DNA of 64,000 nt from Roseateles chitinivorans (lineage in GTDB: Bacteria; Pseudomonadota; Gammaproteobacteria; Burkholderiales; Burkholderiaceae_C): positions 62,001 to 126,000 of the forward strand of contig NZ_PEOG01000006.1 of assembly GCF_002761755.1 (NCBI RefSeq), given 5' to 3'. Position numbers and translations under genes: made by a program. Below are positions 20,147 through 29,987 of this stretch, in pieces (the stretch's first letter is position 1; each line of letters begins with the position of its first letter). Under the pieces are notes generated by a model, which was given only the letters and a program-made list of their open reading frames with translations, searched no databases and was not told where the DNA came from.

Positions 20147-21175
20147 ATGGCTTTCGACCTCGACAACGTCCGCGTCTTCCTCGCGGCGATCGACCACGGC
20201 TCGTTCTCGGCCGCTGCCCGCGCACTGGGCCGGGTGCCGTCGGCGGTCAGCATGACGATCGCGCACCTGGAGGCCGAACTCGACTTGCCGCTCTTCGACC
20301 GCGCCGGTCGCGAACCTGTCCCCACGCCCCAGGCGCTCGCGCTGGTGCCGCAGGCGCGCCGGTTGGCCGAGCAGCTCGGTCAGCTCAACCGGCATGCGCT
20401 GTCGATGACGCAGGGTTTGGAGCCCTCGCTGGTGATCGCGGTGGCGCCGGAGCTGCTGGCCGCCACGCCATGGAGCGATGCGCTGATCACCTTGTCCGGC
20501 GAGTTCCCGCTGCTGGCAATCGAAGTGCTGACCGCGCCGCAGGCGGACGCCCTGGCGATGCTGAAGTCCGGCCGTGCGCAGCTGGCGCTGGTCTTCGAGC
20601 GACAGGGGCTGGATCCCTCCGAACAATTCCAGGAAGTGGCCCGCGAGACGCTGGTCGCCGTGGCCGCTGCCTCGCACCCCATGCTCGCCCGCGAGGCCGC
20701 GGCGCTGCGCGACGAGCACCTGATCGCCGAGCGCCAGATCCTGGTCGCCGGCCGCGATGCCTGCGACGTCGACAAGCGGATCTCGGTCTCGCGGGTGCAG
20801 TGGCGCACCGACAGTCCGGTCGCGGCGCTGCGCATGGTGTCGGCCGGGCTCGGCTGGGCCTGGCTGCCGTCCGGATTCGTGCGCGCGTCACTGGCCTCCG
20901 GCGAGCTGGTCCAGATCCCCGCCGGCAACTTCACGACCGCGCTGCAGCTCTATGTCGACGTGGTGTGGACCCAGACCCGGCCGCTGGGCCTGGCCGCACG
21001 GCGCTTCGTCGAGTTGCTGAATGGCCGGTCGGGCTGCTCCGGTGCGATCGCGAGCGACCGCGCCGCGCCGCCGGCTTCCGCCGCCACGATCAGCGATAGC
21101 GTTCCGGGTCGGGCGAATCTGTCGGCTGCGCGACCACGCGCCGGAAAGCGGCGTTCATCGGCAGCTTTAGGTTGA
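20147..21175 (+). CDS. LysR family transcriptional regulator
   Basis: A 342-residue LysR-type protein: winged helix-turn-helix at about 4-62 (NVRVFLAAIDHGSFSAAARA, VPSAVSMTIAHLE) and an effector domain to about residue 295. It is divergent from the sugE-like gene; control of that gene is inferred. In the spacer CTGA-N9-TCAG (20082-20098) is a possible operator. Odd: the last 45 or so residues (Ser/Ala/Arg-rich) extend beyond the normal family end and are read through the 3' end of the convergent binding-protein gene, giving an 86-bp tail-to-tail overlap. The tail may be the result of a lost stop codon. Confidence 0.87.
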   Translation: MAFDLDNVRVFLAAIDHGSFSAAARALGRVPSAVSMTIAHLEAELDLPLFDRAGREPVPTPQALALVPQARRLAEQLGQLNRHALSMTQGLEPSLVIAVAPELLAATPWSDALITLSGEFPLLAIEVLTAPQADALAMLKSGRAQLALVFERQGLDPSEQFQEVARETLVAVAAASHPMLAREAAALRDEHLIAERQILVAGRDACDVDKRISVSRVQWRTDSPVAALRMVSAGLGWAWLPSGFVRASLASGELVQIPAGNFTTALQLYVDVVWTQTRPLGLAARRFVELLNGRSGCSGAIASDRAAPPASAATISDSVPGRANLSAARPRAGKRRSSAALG

Positions 21176-22139
21176 TGCCGTTGGGCGGCAGCGGGGACTC
21201 GAACCAGCGTCTGTAGATCGTGTGGATCTCGCCGCTGCGGTACAGGCCGACGAGCACGTCGTCGACCATGGTCTTGAACATCGGATCGTCGCGGTTCAAT
21301 CCGATCGCATAGGGCTCCACCGTCAACGCGCGATCGGAGATGACGTAGTCGTCGGGCGAGACCGCCGCGCCCTGCTGCGCCAGCAGGCTGCGGATGATGA
21401 CGTCGTCCATCATGAAGGCATCGGCGCGGCCGCTGCGCAGCAGCTGGAACGCGTCCGGATCGTCCAGCCCGGCGACGATGCGGATGCCCAGGCCGAGTTG
21501 CTCGTTGACCTTGGCCAGGTGCTGGATGCTGGTCGTGCCGATGGTGCTCACCACCGGCCGGCCGCGCAGGTCGCCCAGGCTCTGCACCTTCTCGCCATGA
21601 CGCGTCATCAGCTTGGTCTCGGCCACGAAGATCGTCACCGAGAAGGCCTGGCTGCGCGCCCGCTCCGCGGTGTTGGTGGTGATGCCGCACTCCATGTCCA
21701 GCGTGCCGTTGCTGACCATCGGCATTCGCGTCGCCGAGCCCACCGCCACGCGCCGCACCTCGAGATCGGGCAGCTTCAGCCGGGTGCGCAGCGAGGCGAT
21801 CACCCGCTCGCACAGTTCGACCGAATAACCGGTGGGCCGCAGTTGCGCGTCAAGGTAGGAGAACGGCGCCGACGCCGGGCGGTAGCCGATGACGATGACG
21901 CCGGTCTCGCGGATGCGCGTCAGCGTCGGCCCTTCGGGCGGCTGCGCCGGACGCACGACCGGTGCCGGCTTGGCGGCCGCCGCCTGCGCGGCCGGCACGG
22001 TCGCGAGCAGGCCCAGCACCAGTCCCAGGGCGAGGGCCACGCCCAGGATCCCGCGGAGGCCGAGCTCGGGTGTCCACGCGACAGCCTGTGCGGCGCGCGC
22101 CGGGCGCGTCGCGATGGAGGCTCGCCACGCCGCGCCCAT
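21090..22139 (-). CDS. Amino acid ABC transporter substrate-binding protein (glutamate/aspartate type)
   Basis: A 349-residue periplasmic binding protein of the polar amino acid family (GltI/BztA-like). The N-terminus carries an unusually long leader with a hydrophobic segment at about 31-53 ending ATVPAAQAAAA. The mature part has LTRIRETGVIVIGYRPASAP, GYSVELCERV, NGTLDMECGITTNTAERA, GRPVVSTIGTTS, GRADAFMMDD and SGEIHTIYRRWFESPLPP. These ligand-pocket segments match glutamate/aspartate binders. No permease or ATPase genes are next to it. It starts 2 bp after the rarA stop, so it is read from the rarA transcript or an internal promoter. Confidence 0.88.
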   Translation of the reverse strand: MGAAWRASIATRPARAAQAVAWTPELGLRGILGVALALGLVLGLLATVPAAQAAAAKPAPVVRPAQPPEGPTLTRIRETGVIVIGYRPASAPFSYLDAQLRPTGYSVELCERVIASLRTRLKLPDLEVRRVAVGSATRMPMVSNGTLDMECGITTNTAERARSQAFSVTIFVAETKLMTRHGEKVQSLGDLRGRPVVSTIGTTSIQHLAKVNEQLGLGIRIVAGLDDPDAFQLLRSGRADAFMMDDVIIRSLLAQQGAAVSPDDYVISDRALTVEPYAIGLNRDDPMFKTMVDDVLVGLYRSGEIHTIYRRWFESPLPPNGINLKLPMNAAFRRVVAQPTDSPDPERYR

Positions 22140-22141
22140 GT

Positions 22142-23539
22142 TCAGTCCTCGCGGTTCTCGGCGCGACGGGACGAGCTGTCGCCGTCGCCGTCCTGGCCGA
22201 GCGCCTCGGCGTCGAGCCGTCGCAGCTCGTCCAGCCGGGCGCCGATCTTGATCTCCAGGCCGCGCGGCACCGGCTCGTAGAAGCGCTGGTCCTCCAGGCC
22301 GTCCGGCAGGTACTGCTCGCCCGCCACGTAGGCGCCCGGGAAGTCATGCGCGTAGCGGTAGGCCTTGCCGTAGCCCAGCTCCTTCATGAGCCGCGTCGGC
22401 GCGTTGCGCAGATGCACCGGCACCGGTCGCGAGCTGTCCTGCTTGATCAGCGCGCGCACCTGGTTGTAGGCGTTGTAGACGGCGTTGGACTTCGGCGCGA
22501 TCGCCAGGTACACGACCGCCTGGGCCAAGGTCAGCTCGCCTTCCGGCGAGCCCAGGCGCTCGTAGGTCTCGGCGGCGTCCAGGCAGATCCGCAGCGCGCG
22601 CGGATCGGCGTTGCCGATGTCCTCGCTGGCCATGCGGATCAGGCGCCGGGTGATGTAGCGCGCGTCCACGCCACCATCGAGCATGCGCACCAGCCAGTAC
22701 AGCGCCGCGTCCGGGTTGGAGCCCCGCACCGACTTGTGCAAGGCCGAGATCACGTCGTAGAACTGGTCGCCGCCCTTGTCGTAGCGCCGCAGCTGCTCGC
22801 CGAGGGTGCGCTCCAGCAGCGCCTCGTCGATCTCCGCCGTGTCCGCCGGCGTCAGCTGCGCCACCGTCTCCAGCGTGTTGAGCAGACGCCGCGCATCGCC
22901 ATCGGCATAGCCGATCAGGCGCTGGGTGGCGGCCTCGCTGACCGGCGGCGCGCCGAGCGCCTCGCGGCCGCGCGCCAGCAGCTCGCGCATGTCCTGCTCG
23001 TCGAGCGACTTCAGCACATGCACCGTCGCGCGCGACAGCAGCGCCGAATTGACCTCGAAGGACGGGTTCTCCGTCGTCGCGCCGATGAAGCTGAACAGCC
23101 CGGACTCGACATGCGGCAGGAAGGCGTCCTGCTGCGCCTTGTTGAAGCGGTGGACCTCGTCGACGAACACGATCGTGCGACGCCCCTGCCCGGCCGCGGC
23201 CAGGGCCCGCTCGACCGCCTCGCGGATGTCCTTGACGCCGCCCAGGACCGCCGAGATCGCGATGAACTGCGCGTCGAAGAACTGCGCCATCAGCCGTGCC
23301 AGCGTCGTCTTGCCGACGCCCGGCGGGCCCCACAGGATCATCGAATGCGGCCGGCCGCTCTCCAGTGCGACGCGCAGCGGCATGCCGGGTCCCAGCAGAT
23401 GGCGCTGGCCGACGACCTCATCGAGCTGCCGCGGCCGCAGCCGTTCCGGCAGCGGTGCGTGCTTGCCGGGCGTGGCCATCGCCGGCGGCGCGCTGGGAAC
23501 GGGATCGAACTCGTCCGGAAAGAGCGACGCGTTGCTCAT
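22142..23539 (-). CDS. rarA: Replication-associated recombination protein RarA (MgsA)
   Basis: A 465-residue AAA+ ATPase related to clamp-loader subunits, acting at stalled replication forks. Seen: PLPERLRPRQLDEVVGQRHLL, Walker A GPPGVGKTTLARL, Walker B VFVDEVHRFNKAQQDAFLP, sensor 1 GATTENPSFEVN, and the C-terminal tetramerisation part (ALRICLDAAETYERLGSPEG, YLAIAPKSNAVYNAY). Length is about normal, with a Ser/Arg/Asp-rich tail. It follows lolA on the same strand with 21 bp between, as in the widely conserved ftsK-lolA-rarA order. Confidence 0.95.
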   Translation of the reverse strand: MSNASLFPDEFDPVPSAPPAMATPGKHAPLPERLRPRQLDEVVGQRHLLGPGMPLRVALESGRPHSMILWGPPGVGKTTLARLMAQFFDAQFIAISAVLGGVKDIREAVERALAAAGQGRRTIVFVDEVHRFNKAQQDAFLPHVESGLFSFIGATTENPSFEVNSALLSRATVHVLKSLDEQDMRELLARGREALGAPPVSEAATQRLIGYADGDARRLLNTLETVAQLTPADTAEIDEALLERTLGEQLRRYDKGGDQFYDVISALHKSVRGSNPDAALYWLVRMLDGGVDARYITRRLIRMASEDIGNADPRALRICLDAAETYERLGSPEGELTLAQAVVYLAIAPKSNAVYNAYNQVRALIKQDSSRPVPVHLRNAPTRLMKELGYGKAYRYAHDFPGAYVAGEQYLPDGLEDQRFYEPVPRGLEIKIGARLDELRRLDAEALGQDGDGDSSSRRAENRED

Positions 23540-23560
23540 CGATGCAGGCTCGAAGGTCCG

Positions 23561-24220
23561 TCAGGGCTGGCGCGCAATGTCGGTGCCCGGCGGCGGCGTG
23601 AAGCGGAAGCGCTCGGCGGACACCTTGGCATTGGGTTCCACCGCGCTGAACTGCATCACCGACTGCTGGCCGAAACCGTCGACGATCTCCAGCGCCGACA
23701 GCTCGCGCCCCTTGAAGCCGAGCTTCAGGCTCTGCAGGCCGCTGTCGTTGCGCCGCGGCGTCGCCTGCACCCAGTCCAGCCCATTGGCCGCCGGCAGCGC
23801 CTTCAGCGTGAAGTCGCGCGACAGGTCGCCCCCGGCGAGCAGCGACACCGGCGTCGCGCCCAGCGCCTGGTCCATCTGCCGCACCGTGGCCTGCTGCAGG
23901 TCCGGGTCGTAGATCCAGACCTCCTTGCCGTCTGCCACGATGAGTTGCTCGGCCGGCTTCGCGTAGGCGAAGCGGAACTGGTTCGGCCGCTGGAACTCGA
24001 AGGTGCCGGTGGTGGTCTTCTTGCGCTTGCCGTCAGGCGCGGTGACCGTCTGCGTGAAGCTGGCACGGCCGCTCTTCACCTCGGTCACGAACTGCTGCAG
24101 CGCGCTCACGCCGTCGGCATGGGCCATCGCGGCGGCGCCCAGCAGCGCCGCGCCCGCGAGCCCTCGGCTCAGGGCGGCGCGCAGACCGCGGACCGGCAGG
24201 GAAAGGAGCGAATGGGTCAT
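23561..24220 (-). CDS. lolA: Outer membrane lipoprotein carrier protein LolA
   Basis: A 219-residue periplasmic chaperone that carries lipoproteins from LolCDE to LolB. Seen: signal peptide (Arg-containing N-region, then LAGAALLGAAAMAHA, cleavage near residue 35), VSALQQFVTEVKSGRASFTQ, FEFQRPNQFRFAYAKPAEQL and VWIYDPDLQQATVRQ, all conserved in LolA. The ATG at 24220 is preferred; GAAGAG lies upstream. It sits between ftsK (62 bp) and rarA (21 bp) in one operon. Confidence 0.94.
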   Translation of the reverse strand: MTHSLLSLPVRGLRAALSRGLAGAALLGAAAMAHADGVSALQQFVTEVKSGRASFTQTVTAPDGKRKKTTTGTFEFQRPNQFRFAYAKPAEQLIVADGKEVWIYDPDLQQATVRQMDQALGATPVSLLAGGDLSRDFTLKALPAANGLDWVQATPRRNDSGLQSLKLGFKGRELSALEIVDGFGQQSVMQFSAVEPNAKVSAERFRFTPPPGTDIARQP

Positions 24221-24282
24221 CGGATGCTCTTCGACGATGGCGAGGGTTCTTGGACGGAGCGGGATGCGGCGCCTGGCGCCGT

Positions 24283-26661
24283 TCATTCGTCCCGCTTGGG
24301 CACGATGATGTCGCGGTTGCCGTTGGTGGCCATCGACGACACCAGGCCCGACTTCTCCATCTGCTCCAGCAAGCGGGCGGCCCGGTTGTAGCCGATGCGC
24401 AAGTGGCGCTGCACCAGCGAGATCGACGCCCGCTTGTGCTGCAACACCACCGCCACGGCCTGGTCGTACATCGGATCGGACTCGCCGTCGCCGCCGGCGG
24501 CCAGGCCGGGCAGGCCGTCGCCGCCGCCGTCACCGTCGAGCACGCCGCCCTCGAGGATGCCCTCGATGTAGTTGGGCTCGCCGCCCTGCTCCTTCAGGTA
24601 GTCGACGACGCGATGCACTTCGTCGTCGCTGACGAACGCGCCGTGCACCCGCACCGGGAGCCCGGTACCCGACGCCATGTAGAGCATGTCGCCCATGCCC
24701 AGCAGCGCCTCGGCGCCCATCTGGTCGAGGATGGTGCGCGAGTCGATCTTGCTCGAGACCTGGAAGGACAGGCGCGTCGGGATGTTGGCCTTGATCAGGC
24801 CGGTGATCACGTCCACCGACGGACGCTGCGTGGCCAGGATCAGGTGGATGCCCGCGGCACGGGCCTTCTGGGCCAGACGGGCGATCAGTTCCTCGATCTT
24901 CTTGCCGACCACCATCATCAGGTCGGCCAGTTCGTCGATGACGACGACGATGTGCGGCAGCCGTTCCAGCGGCTCCGGCTCTTCCGGCGTCAGGCTGAAC
25001 GGGTTGGGGATCTTCTCCTCGCGCTCGGCCGCGTCGGCGATCTTCTTGTTGTAGCCGGCCAGGTTGCGCACGCCCATCTTGGACATGAGCTTGTAGCGCC
25101 GCTCCATCTCGTTGACGCACCAGTTCAGCGCGTTGCCGGCCTGCTTCATGTCGGTGACGACCGGGGCCAGCAGATGCGGGATGCCCTCGTAGACGCTCAT
25201 TTCCAGCATCTTGGGGTCGATCAGGATCAGGCGGACGTCGCGGGCCTCGGCCTTGTACAGCAGCGACAGGATCATCGCGTTGATGCCCACCGACTTGCCC
25301 GAACCAGTGGTGCCGGCGACCAGGCAGTGCGGCATCTTCGCCAGGTCGGCCACGACCGGCATGCCGACGATGTCCTTGCCCAGGCCCATCGTCAGCGGCG
25401 ATGCCGCGTCGGCATAGACCTGCGAGCCGAGGATCTCCGACAGCCGGATCGTCTGGCGCCGCGCGTTGGGCAGCTCCAGCGCCATGTAGTTCTTGCCCGG
25501 GATGGTCTCGACCACGCGGATCGACACCAGGCTCAGCGAGCGCGCCAGGTCCTTGGCCAGGCCCAGGATCTGCGCGCCCTTCACGCCGGTGGCCGGCTCG
25601 ATCTCGTAGCGGGTGATCACCGGCCCGGGCGAAGCCGCCACCACCCGCACCTCGACACCGAAGTCCTTCAACTTCTTCTCGATCATGCGGCTGGTCATTT
25701 CCAGCGACTCGGGCGTGACGGTTTCGATGCGCGGCGGTGGCGCGTCCAGCAGGTCGACCTGCGGCAGCTTGGCGTCAGCGGGATCGGTGAAGAGCGTCTG
25801 CTGACGCTCCTTGATCACGCGGGTGGACTTGGGCACCTCGACCACCGGCGGCTCGATGACGATCGGGATGTGGTGCTCCTCCTCGACCTGGCGCTCGACC
25901 TCGACGATCGCCTCGCGCTCGCGCTTGGCTTCCTTGCCGACGCGCTTGTCCTCGGCGATCTCGCGGCGGACCTCGCGCCTCTCGATCAGGCGCTCGATCG
26001 AGGCGCCGATCTGCTCGGACAGCTTCAGCCACGAGAACTTCAGCGCCAGCGACACGCCGGCCACCAGTGCGGCGATCCATACGACACCCGAGCCAGCGAA
26101 GCCCAGCAGCTTCATGCTGGCCGGCCCCAGCAGGTAGCCCAGCACGCCGCCGGCATGGCCAGGCAGGTGCGACTCCCAGCCGTACAGGCGCGTCCACTCG
26201 AGCGCACAACTCGCCGCCATCAGCAGCGCGAGGCCGCCGATCGCCGGCAGGCGCTCCTTCAACGTCGGCATCGGGCTGCCGTCGGCGCGCAGCAGGCGCG
26301 CCAAGCCGCTCAACCAGGCGCGCAGCGACACCAGCATCAGCCACCAGCAGGAGTAGCCGAAGCCGAAGAGCATCAGGTCGGAGATCCAGGCGCCGAGCGA
26401 TCCGACGCGGTTGCGCGTCGGCCCGGCGATGCCGGCGGTGCTGAACGCGGCGTCGGCGCGGTCATGGCTGACCATCGCGAGCAAGACCAGGCACCAGACC
26501 AGCGCGCCGACAAGCAGCCACAGCGGCGTGCGCAGCGGGCTGGGCGGCGTGGGCACCGCGACAGCCGCCGCGGCCTTCTTGGACTTGCGCGCCGGCGCGG
26601 GACGCTCAGGCGGCGTGGCGGCGTCGTCACCGCCGCCCAGCAGGGAACCGGGAAAACTCAT
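24283..26661 (-). CDS. ftsK: DNA translocase FtsK
   Basis: A 792-residue FtsK/SpoIIIE translocase that pumps chromosome DNA through the closing septum. Seen: an N-terminal membrane part with about four helices (between residues 50 and 195), a charged linker ([19 protein letters not shown]), the alpha/beta motor with Walker [11 protein letters not shown] (about 450-460) and Walker [16 protein letters not shown], and the C-terminal gamma winged helix that reads KOPS sites ([20 protein letters not shown]). The linker is short compared with E. coli FtsK. The ATG at 26661 is used; an ATG six codons upstream is possible. It is followed by lolA and rarA. Confidence 0.95.
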   Translation of the reverse strand: MSFPGSLLGGGDDAATPPERPAPARKSKKAAAAVAVPTPPSPLRTPLWLLVGALVWCLVLLAMVSHDRADAAFSTAGIAGPTRNRVGSLGAWISDLMLFGFGYSCWWLMLVSLRAWLSGLARLLRADGSPMPTLKERLPAIGGLALLMAASCALEWTRLYGWESHLPGHAGGVLGYLLGPASMKLLGFAGSGVVWIAALVAGVSLALKFSWLKLSEQIGASIERLIERREVRREIAEDKRVGKEAKREREAIVEVERQVEEEHHIPIVIEPPVVEVPKSTRVIKERQQTLFTDPADAKLPQVDLLDAPPPRIETVTPESLEMTSRMIEKKLKDFGVEVRVVAASPGPVITRYEIEPATGVKGAQILGLAKDLARSLSLVSIRVVETIPGKNYMALELPNARRQTIRLSEILGSQVYADAASPLTMGLGKDIVGMPVVADLAKMPHCLVAGTTGSGKSVGINAMILSLLYKAEARDVRLILIDPKMLEMSVYEGIPHLLAPVVTDMKQAGNALNWCVNEMERRYKLMSKMGVRNLAGYNKKIADAAEREEKIPNPFSLTPEEPEPLERLPHIVVVIDELADLMMVVGKKIEELIARLAQKARAAGIHLILATQRPSVDVITGLIKANIPTRLSFQVSSKIDSRTILDQMGAEALLGMGDMLYMASGTGLPVRVHGAFVSDDEVHRVVDYLKEQGGEPNYIEGILEGGVLDGDGGGDGLPGLAAGGDGESDPMYDQAVAVVLQHKRASISLVQRHLRIGYNRAARLLEQMEKSGLVSSMATNGNRDIIVPKRDE

Positions 26662-26734
26662 CCCGCGATTGTGACGCAAGCGCCCCGCGTCTCAGACGCG
26701 GGGCCGGGCGCCATGGTGAAGAAACGTTGGCGCC

Positions 26735-27403
26735 TCAATCGTGCTGCAGGCGTTCCTTGATGACCACCGAGCCGTTCTCGAGCGTCTCGATCACGCCCTT
26801 GTCCTCGAGGTCCTTCATGACGCGGCTGACCATCTCGCGCGAAGCCCCGACGACCTTGGCCATGTCCTGGCGCGACACCTTGCCGCGGATGATCTTCACG
26901 CCCTTCTCTTCCTCTGCCATGTCCAGCAGCGTGCGGGCGACGCGGCCGTAGACGTCGAGCAGCGCGAGCGACTCGATCTGCCGGTCGGCGTTGCGCAGGC
27001 GGGCGACCAGGCCGCGCAGGATGCCGTAGGCCAGGCTCGACGGCTCCGGCAGGCCGCGTGCGAAATCGGCGCGACCGAGCACCAGCATGTCGGTCTGCAC
27101 CTCGGCGCGCACCGTCGCCGAATGCGGCTCGTTGTCGATGAGGCTCATCTCGCCGACATAGTCGCCGGGCTGCAGCACCGCGAGGATCACCTCGCGACCG
27201 CGGCTGTCGGCGGTCAGCACGCGGGCGCGGCCGTTCAGGAGGATGAAGAGCGCGTTGGATTTGGTCCCCTGCTCGACGATCAACTCGCCGCGTTTGAAGC
27301 GCCGCTTGACGACGCTGTCCGCGATGGACTGGGCCTGGTCGGCGGTCAGCAGGGAGAACAAGGGAACCCTGCGGATCAGATCCAAGTTGGACAACATGGC
27401 CAT
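26735..27403 (-). CDS. Crp/Fnr family transcriptional regulator
   Basis: A 222-residue regulator: cyclic-nucleotide-binding beta-roll (about 10-130) with GDYVGEMSLIDNEPHSATVR, a dimer helix, and a C-terminal winged helix (KVSRQDMAKVVGASREMVSR, about 172-192). It has no cysteines, so it is not an iron-sulfur FNR-type oxygen sensor. The phosphate-binding-like cassette is close to that of CRP, but cAMP binding is not certain. The start at 27403 is fixed by an AGGAGG site 9 bases upstream. It lies between ftsK (same strand) and the divergent trxB, in the position that lrp holds in enterobacteria. Confidence 0.92.
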   Translation of the reverse strand: MAMLSNLDLIRRVPLFSLLTADQAQSIADSVVKRRFKRGELIVEQGTKSNALFILLNGRARVLTADSRGREVILAVLQPGDYVGEMSLIDNEPHSATVRAEVQTDMLVLGRADFARGLPEPSSLAYGILRGLVARLRNADRQIESLALLDVYGRVARTLLDMAEEEKGVKIIRGKVSRQDMAKVVGASREMVSRVMKDLEDKGVIETLENGSVVIKERLQHD

Positions 27404-27537
27404 GAAGGGATGCCTCCTGTCGGGGGTTAGGGTCAATCGTGGTTGTCAGGATGGCAGAGGGACCCGCCACCTAGAATGGATGCATTGTGCCAATTTGTTC
27501 ACGGCTGTTCATAGGGTCAACGCTGTAACGGCCGTAG

Positions 27538-28542
<1,005 letters not shown>

Positions 28543-28597
28543 GCCCGGCGAGCTTGGCGCCACGCTGCGGCGTCGCTCCACTCCAGGCGGCCCGCCT

Positions 28598-28627
28598 TTG
28601 CGCGGGCCGGCCTATTTCTGCTACACT
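28598..28627 (+). promoter_or_regulatory. Promoter of rpmB-rpmG
   Basis: TTGCGC (28598-28603) and TACACT (28622-28627) are 18 bp apart, placing the start of transcription near 28634 and giving a leader of about 150 nt before rpmB. The -35 overlaps a GC-rich inverted repeat that could end the trxB transcript. Confidence 0.5.
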
Positions 28628-28782
28628 CGCCGTTTTCCTGCGCCGACAACCTGTGAAGGATCTCGACGCGGGGAAGATGGGAAACCGCCACCCTATGGCG
28701 AGGTGAGGCCGCCGCCCGCGATCCGACAGCAAGGTCGGGACGATTGGGACGGTCGCCGGATGACAAGTATCGGAGTGTCCTC

Positions 28783-29016
28783 ATGGCACGCGTCTGCGAA
28801 GTCACGGGCAAGAAGCCCATGGTCGGGAACAACGTTTCCCACGCCAACAACAAAACCAAGCGCCGGTTCCTGCCGAACCTGCAATACCGCCGTTTCTGGG
28901 TCGAAAGCGAAAACCGCTGGGTCCGTCTGCGCATCAGCAACGCCGCGCTGCGTCTGATCGACAAGAAGGGCATCGACGCCGTGCTGGCCGACCTGCGTGC
29001 CCGCGGTCAAGCCTAA
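28783..29016 (+). CDS. rpmB: 50S ribosomal protein L28
   Basis: A 77-residue L28 protein of the large subunit. Seen: [34 protein letters not shown] and [17 protein letters not shown]. The ATG at 28783 gives the exact family start; the longer in-frame reading is not conserved. rpmG follows 22 bp later, the usual pair. Confidence 0.97.
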   Translation: MARVCEVTGKKPMVGNNVSHANNKTKRRFLPNLQYRRFWVESENRWVRLRISNAALRLIDKKGIDAVLADLRARGQA

Positions 29017-29038
29017 TCACTGAACCAGGAGCGACACC

Positions 29039-29209
29039 ATGGCATCCAAAGGCGGACGCGAAAAGATCAAGCTGGAATCCACTGCCGGCACCGGTCATTT
29101 CTACACCACGAACAAGAACAAGAAGACCACGCCTGAAAAGCTGGAATTCATGAAGTTCGACCCCAAGGCGCGCAAGCACGTGCTGTACAAGGAAACCAAG
29201 CTGAAGTGA
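29039..29209 (+). CDS. rpmG: 50S ribosomal protein L33
   Basis: A 56-residue L33 protein. Translated by hand: [20 protein letters not shown], then [20 protein letters not shown] and a basic end [14 protein letters not shown]. It lacks the zinc-binding CXXC pairs, so it is the C-minus form common in proteobacteria. AGGAG precedes the ATG. It is the second gene of rpmB-rpmG and is followed by a strong terminator. Confidence 0.97.
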   Translation: MASKGGREKIKLESTAGTGHFYTTNKNKKTTPEKLEFMKFDPKARKHVLYKETKLK

Positions 29210-29252
29210 TTCAGCTTGCGAGGGCCGCGACAGCACCGCCCTCCCCTTGAAG

Positions 29253-29278
29253 AAAACCCGCCAATCGGCGGGTTTTTT
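29253..29278 (+). terminator. Rho-independent terminator after rpmG
   Basis: AACCCGCC pairs with GGCGGGTT around AATC, flanked by A-rich and T-rich runs, so it can act in both directions and may also serve the convergent DUF3016 gene. Confidence 0.9.
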
Positions 29279-29317
29279 CATTCTGGCGACCCGCAACTTC
29301 ACTGCGGACCGGGCCGG

Positions 29318-29836
29318 TCAGGGCGTCACTCGCGCCAGGCGGTCCTTGCCGAGCAAATCCTTGGCCATCCAGTCGTCGATCATCTTCTTCTCATAGCGCA
29401 AGGGCTCGGAGTCGAAGTAGCGGTTGGTCGCGTTCTGGTAGTCCATGTCCTTGATGTCCGCCTTGCCGGACTTCAAGACCTTGCCGTTCTCGCTCAGCGT
29501 GTAGTTGAAACTCATCCGGGGAATGGTGACCGTGCGCAGGATCCGCAGCCGGTCGATGCGGGCATTCGGCTCAAGTTCCCCGGCCAGATCCACATCGGTC
29601 ACTTCAATCTTCAGTTGCTTGCCCGGCAGCTCGCGCGCGGCCAGCGCCTTGAAGTGATCCTCCAGCTGCTTCATCGCCGTGGTGCGATCCGAGCTGTTGA
29701 AGCCGATGTCCGAGAAGTTCTCCGGCTTGACGAAACTTACTTCCGCCTGCGCCTGGGCCACCGACGCCATCACCCCAAAGCTGAGGGTCGTCAGGCCGAT
29801 CAGCGCGATGCGCTTGAACGGGATTGCGGCAGTCAT
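29318..29836 (-). CDS. DUF3016 domain-containing exported protein
   Basis: A 172-residue protein with a signal peptide (FKRIALIGLTTLSFGVMASV, cleavage near AQA, about residue 29). The mature part begins EVSFVKPENFSDIGFNSSDR and contains LKIEVTDVDLAGELEPNAR, RILRTVTIPRMSFNYTLSEN and DMDYQNATNRYFDSEPLRYE, the DUF3016 pattern. It is predicted periplasmic; no function is known for the family. AAGGAG upstream of the ATG at 29836 fixes the start. A terminator separates it from the desaturase gene upstream, so it has its own promoter. Confidence 0.88.
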   Translation of the reverse strand: MTAAIPFKRIALIGLTTLSFGVMASVAQAQAEVSFVKPENFSDIGFNSSDRTTAMKQLEDHFKALAARELPGKQLKIEVTDVDLAGELEPNARIDRLRILRTVTIPRMSFNYTLSENGKVLKSGKADIKDMDYQNATNRYFDSEPLRYEKKMIDDWMAKDLLGKDRLARVTP

Positions 29837-29884
29837 GTCACTCTCCTTGTGTGAGGTTCCCGCCAAATTATGGGCGCCCCAATG

Positions 29885-29909
29885 AAAAAAGGCGCCCGGT
29901 AAGGGCGCC
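29885..29909 (-). terminator. Rho-independent terminator of the desaturase gene
   Basis: On the minus strand GGGCGCC and GGCGCCC pair around a short loop and are followed by TTTTTT, about 80 bases past the desaturase stop. Confidence 0.8.
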
Positions 29910-29987
29910 CTTTGCATTCCTTCATCCGTCGCCGGGTGACGGCCATCACCGAGACGGCATCACCTCAGACGACGTCACATCGACCGA

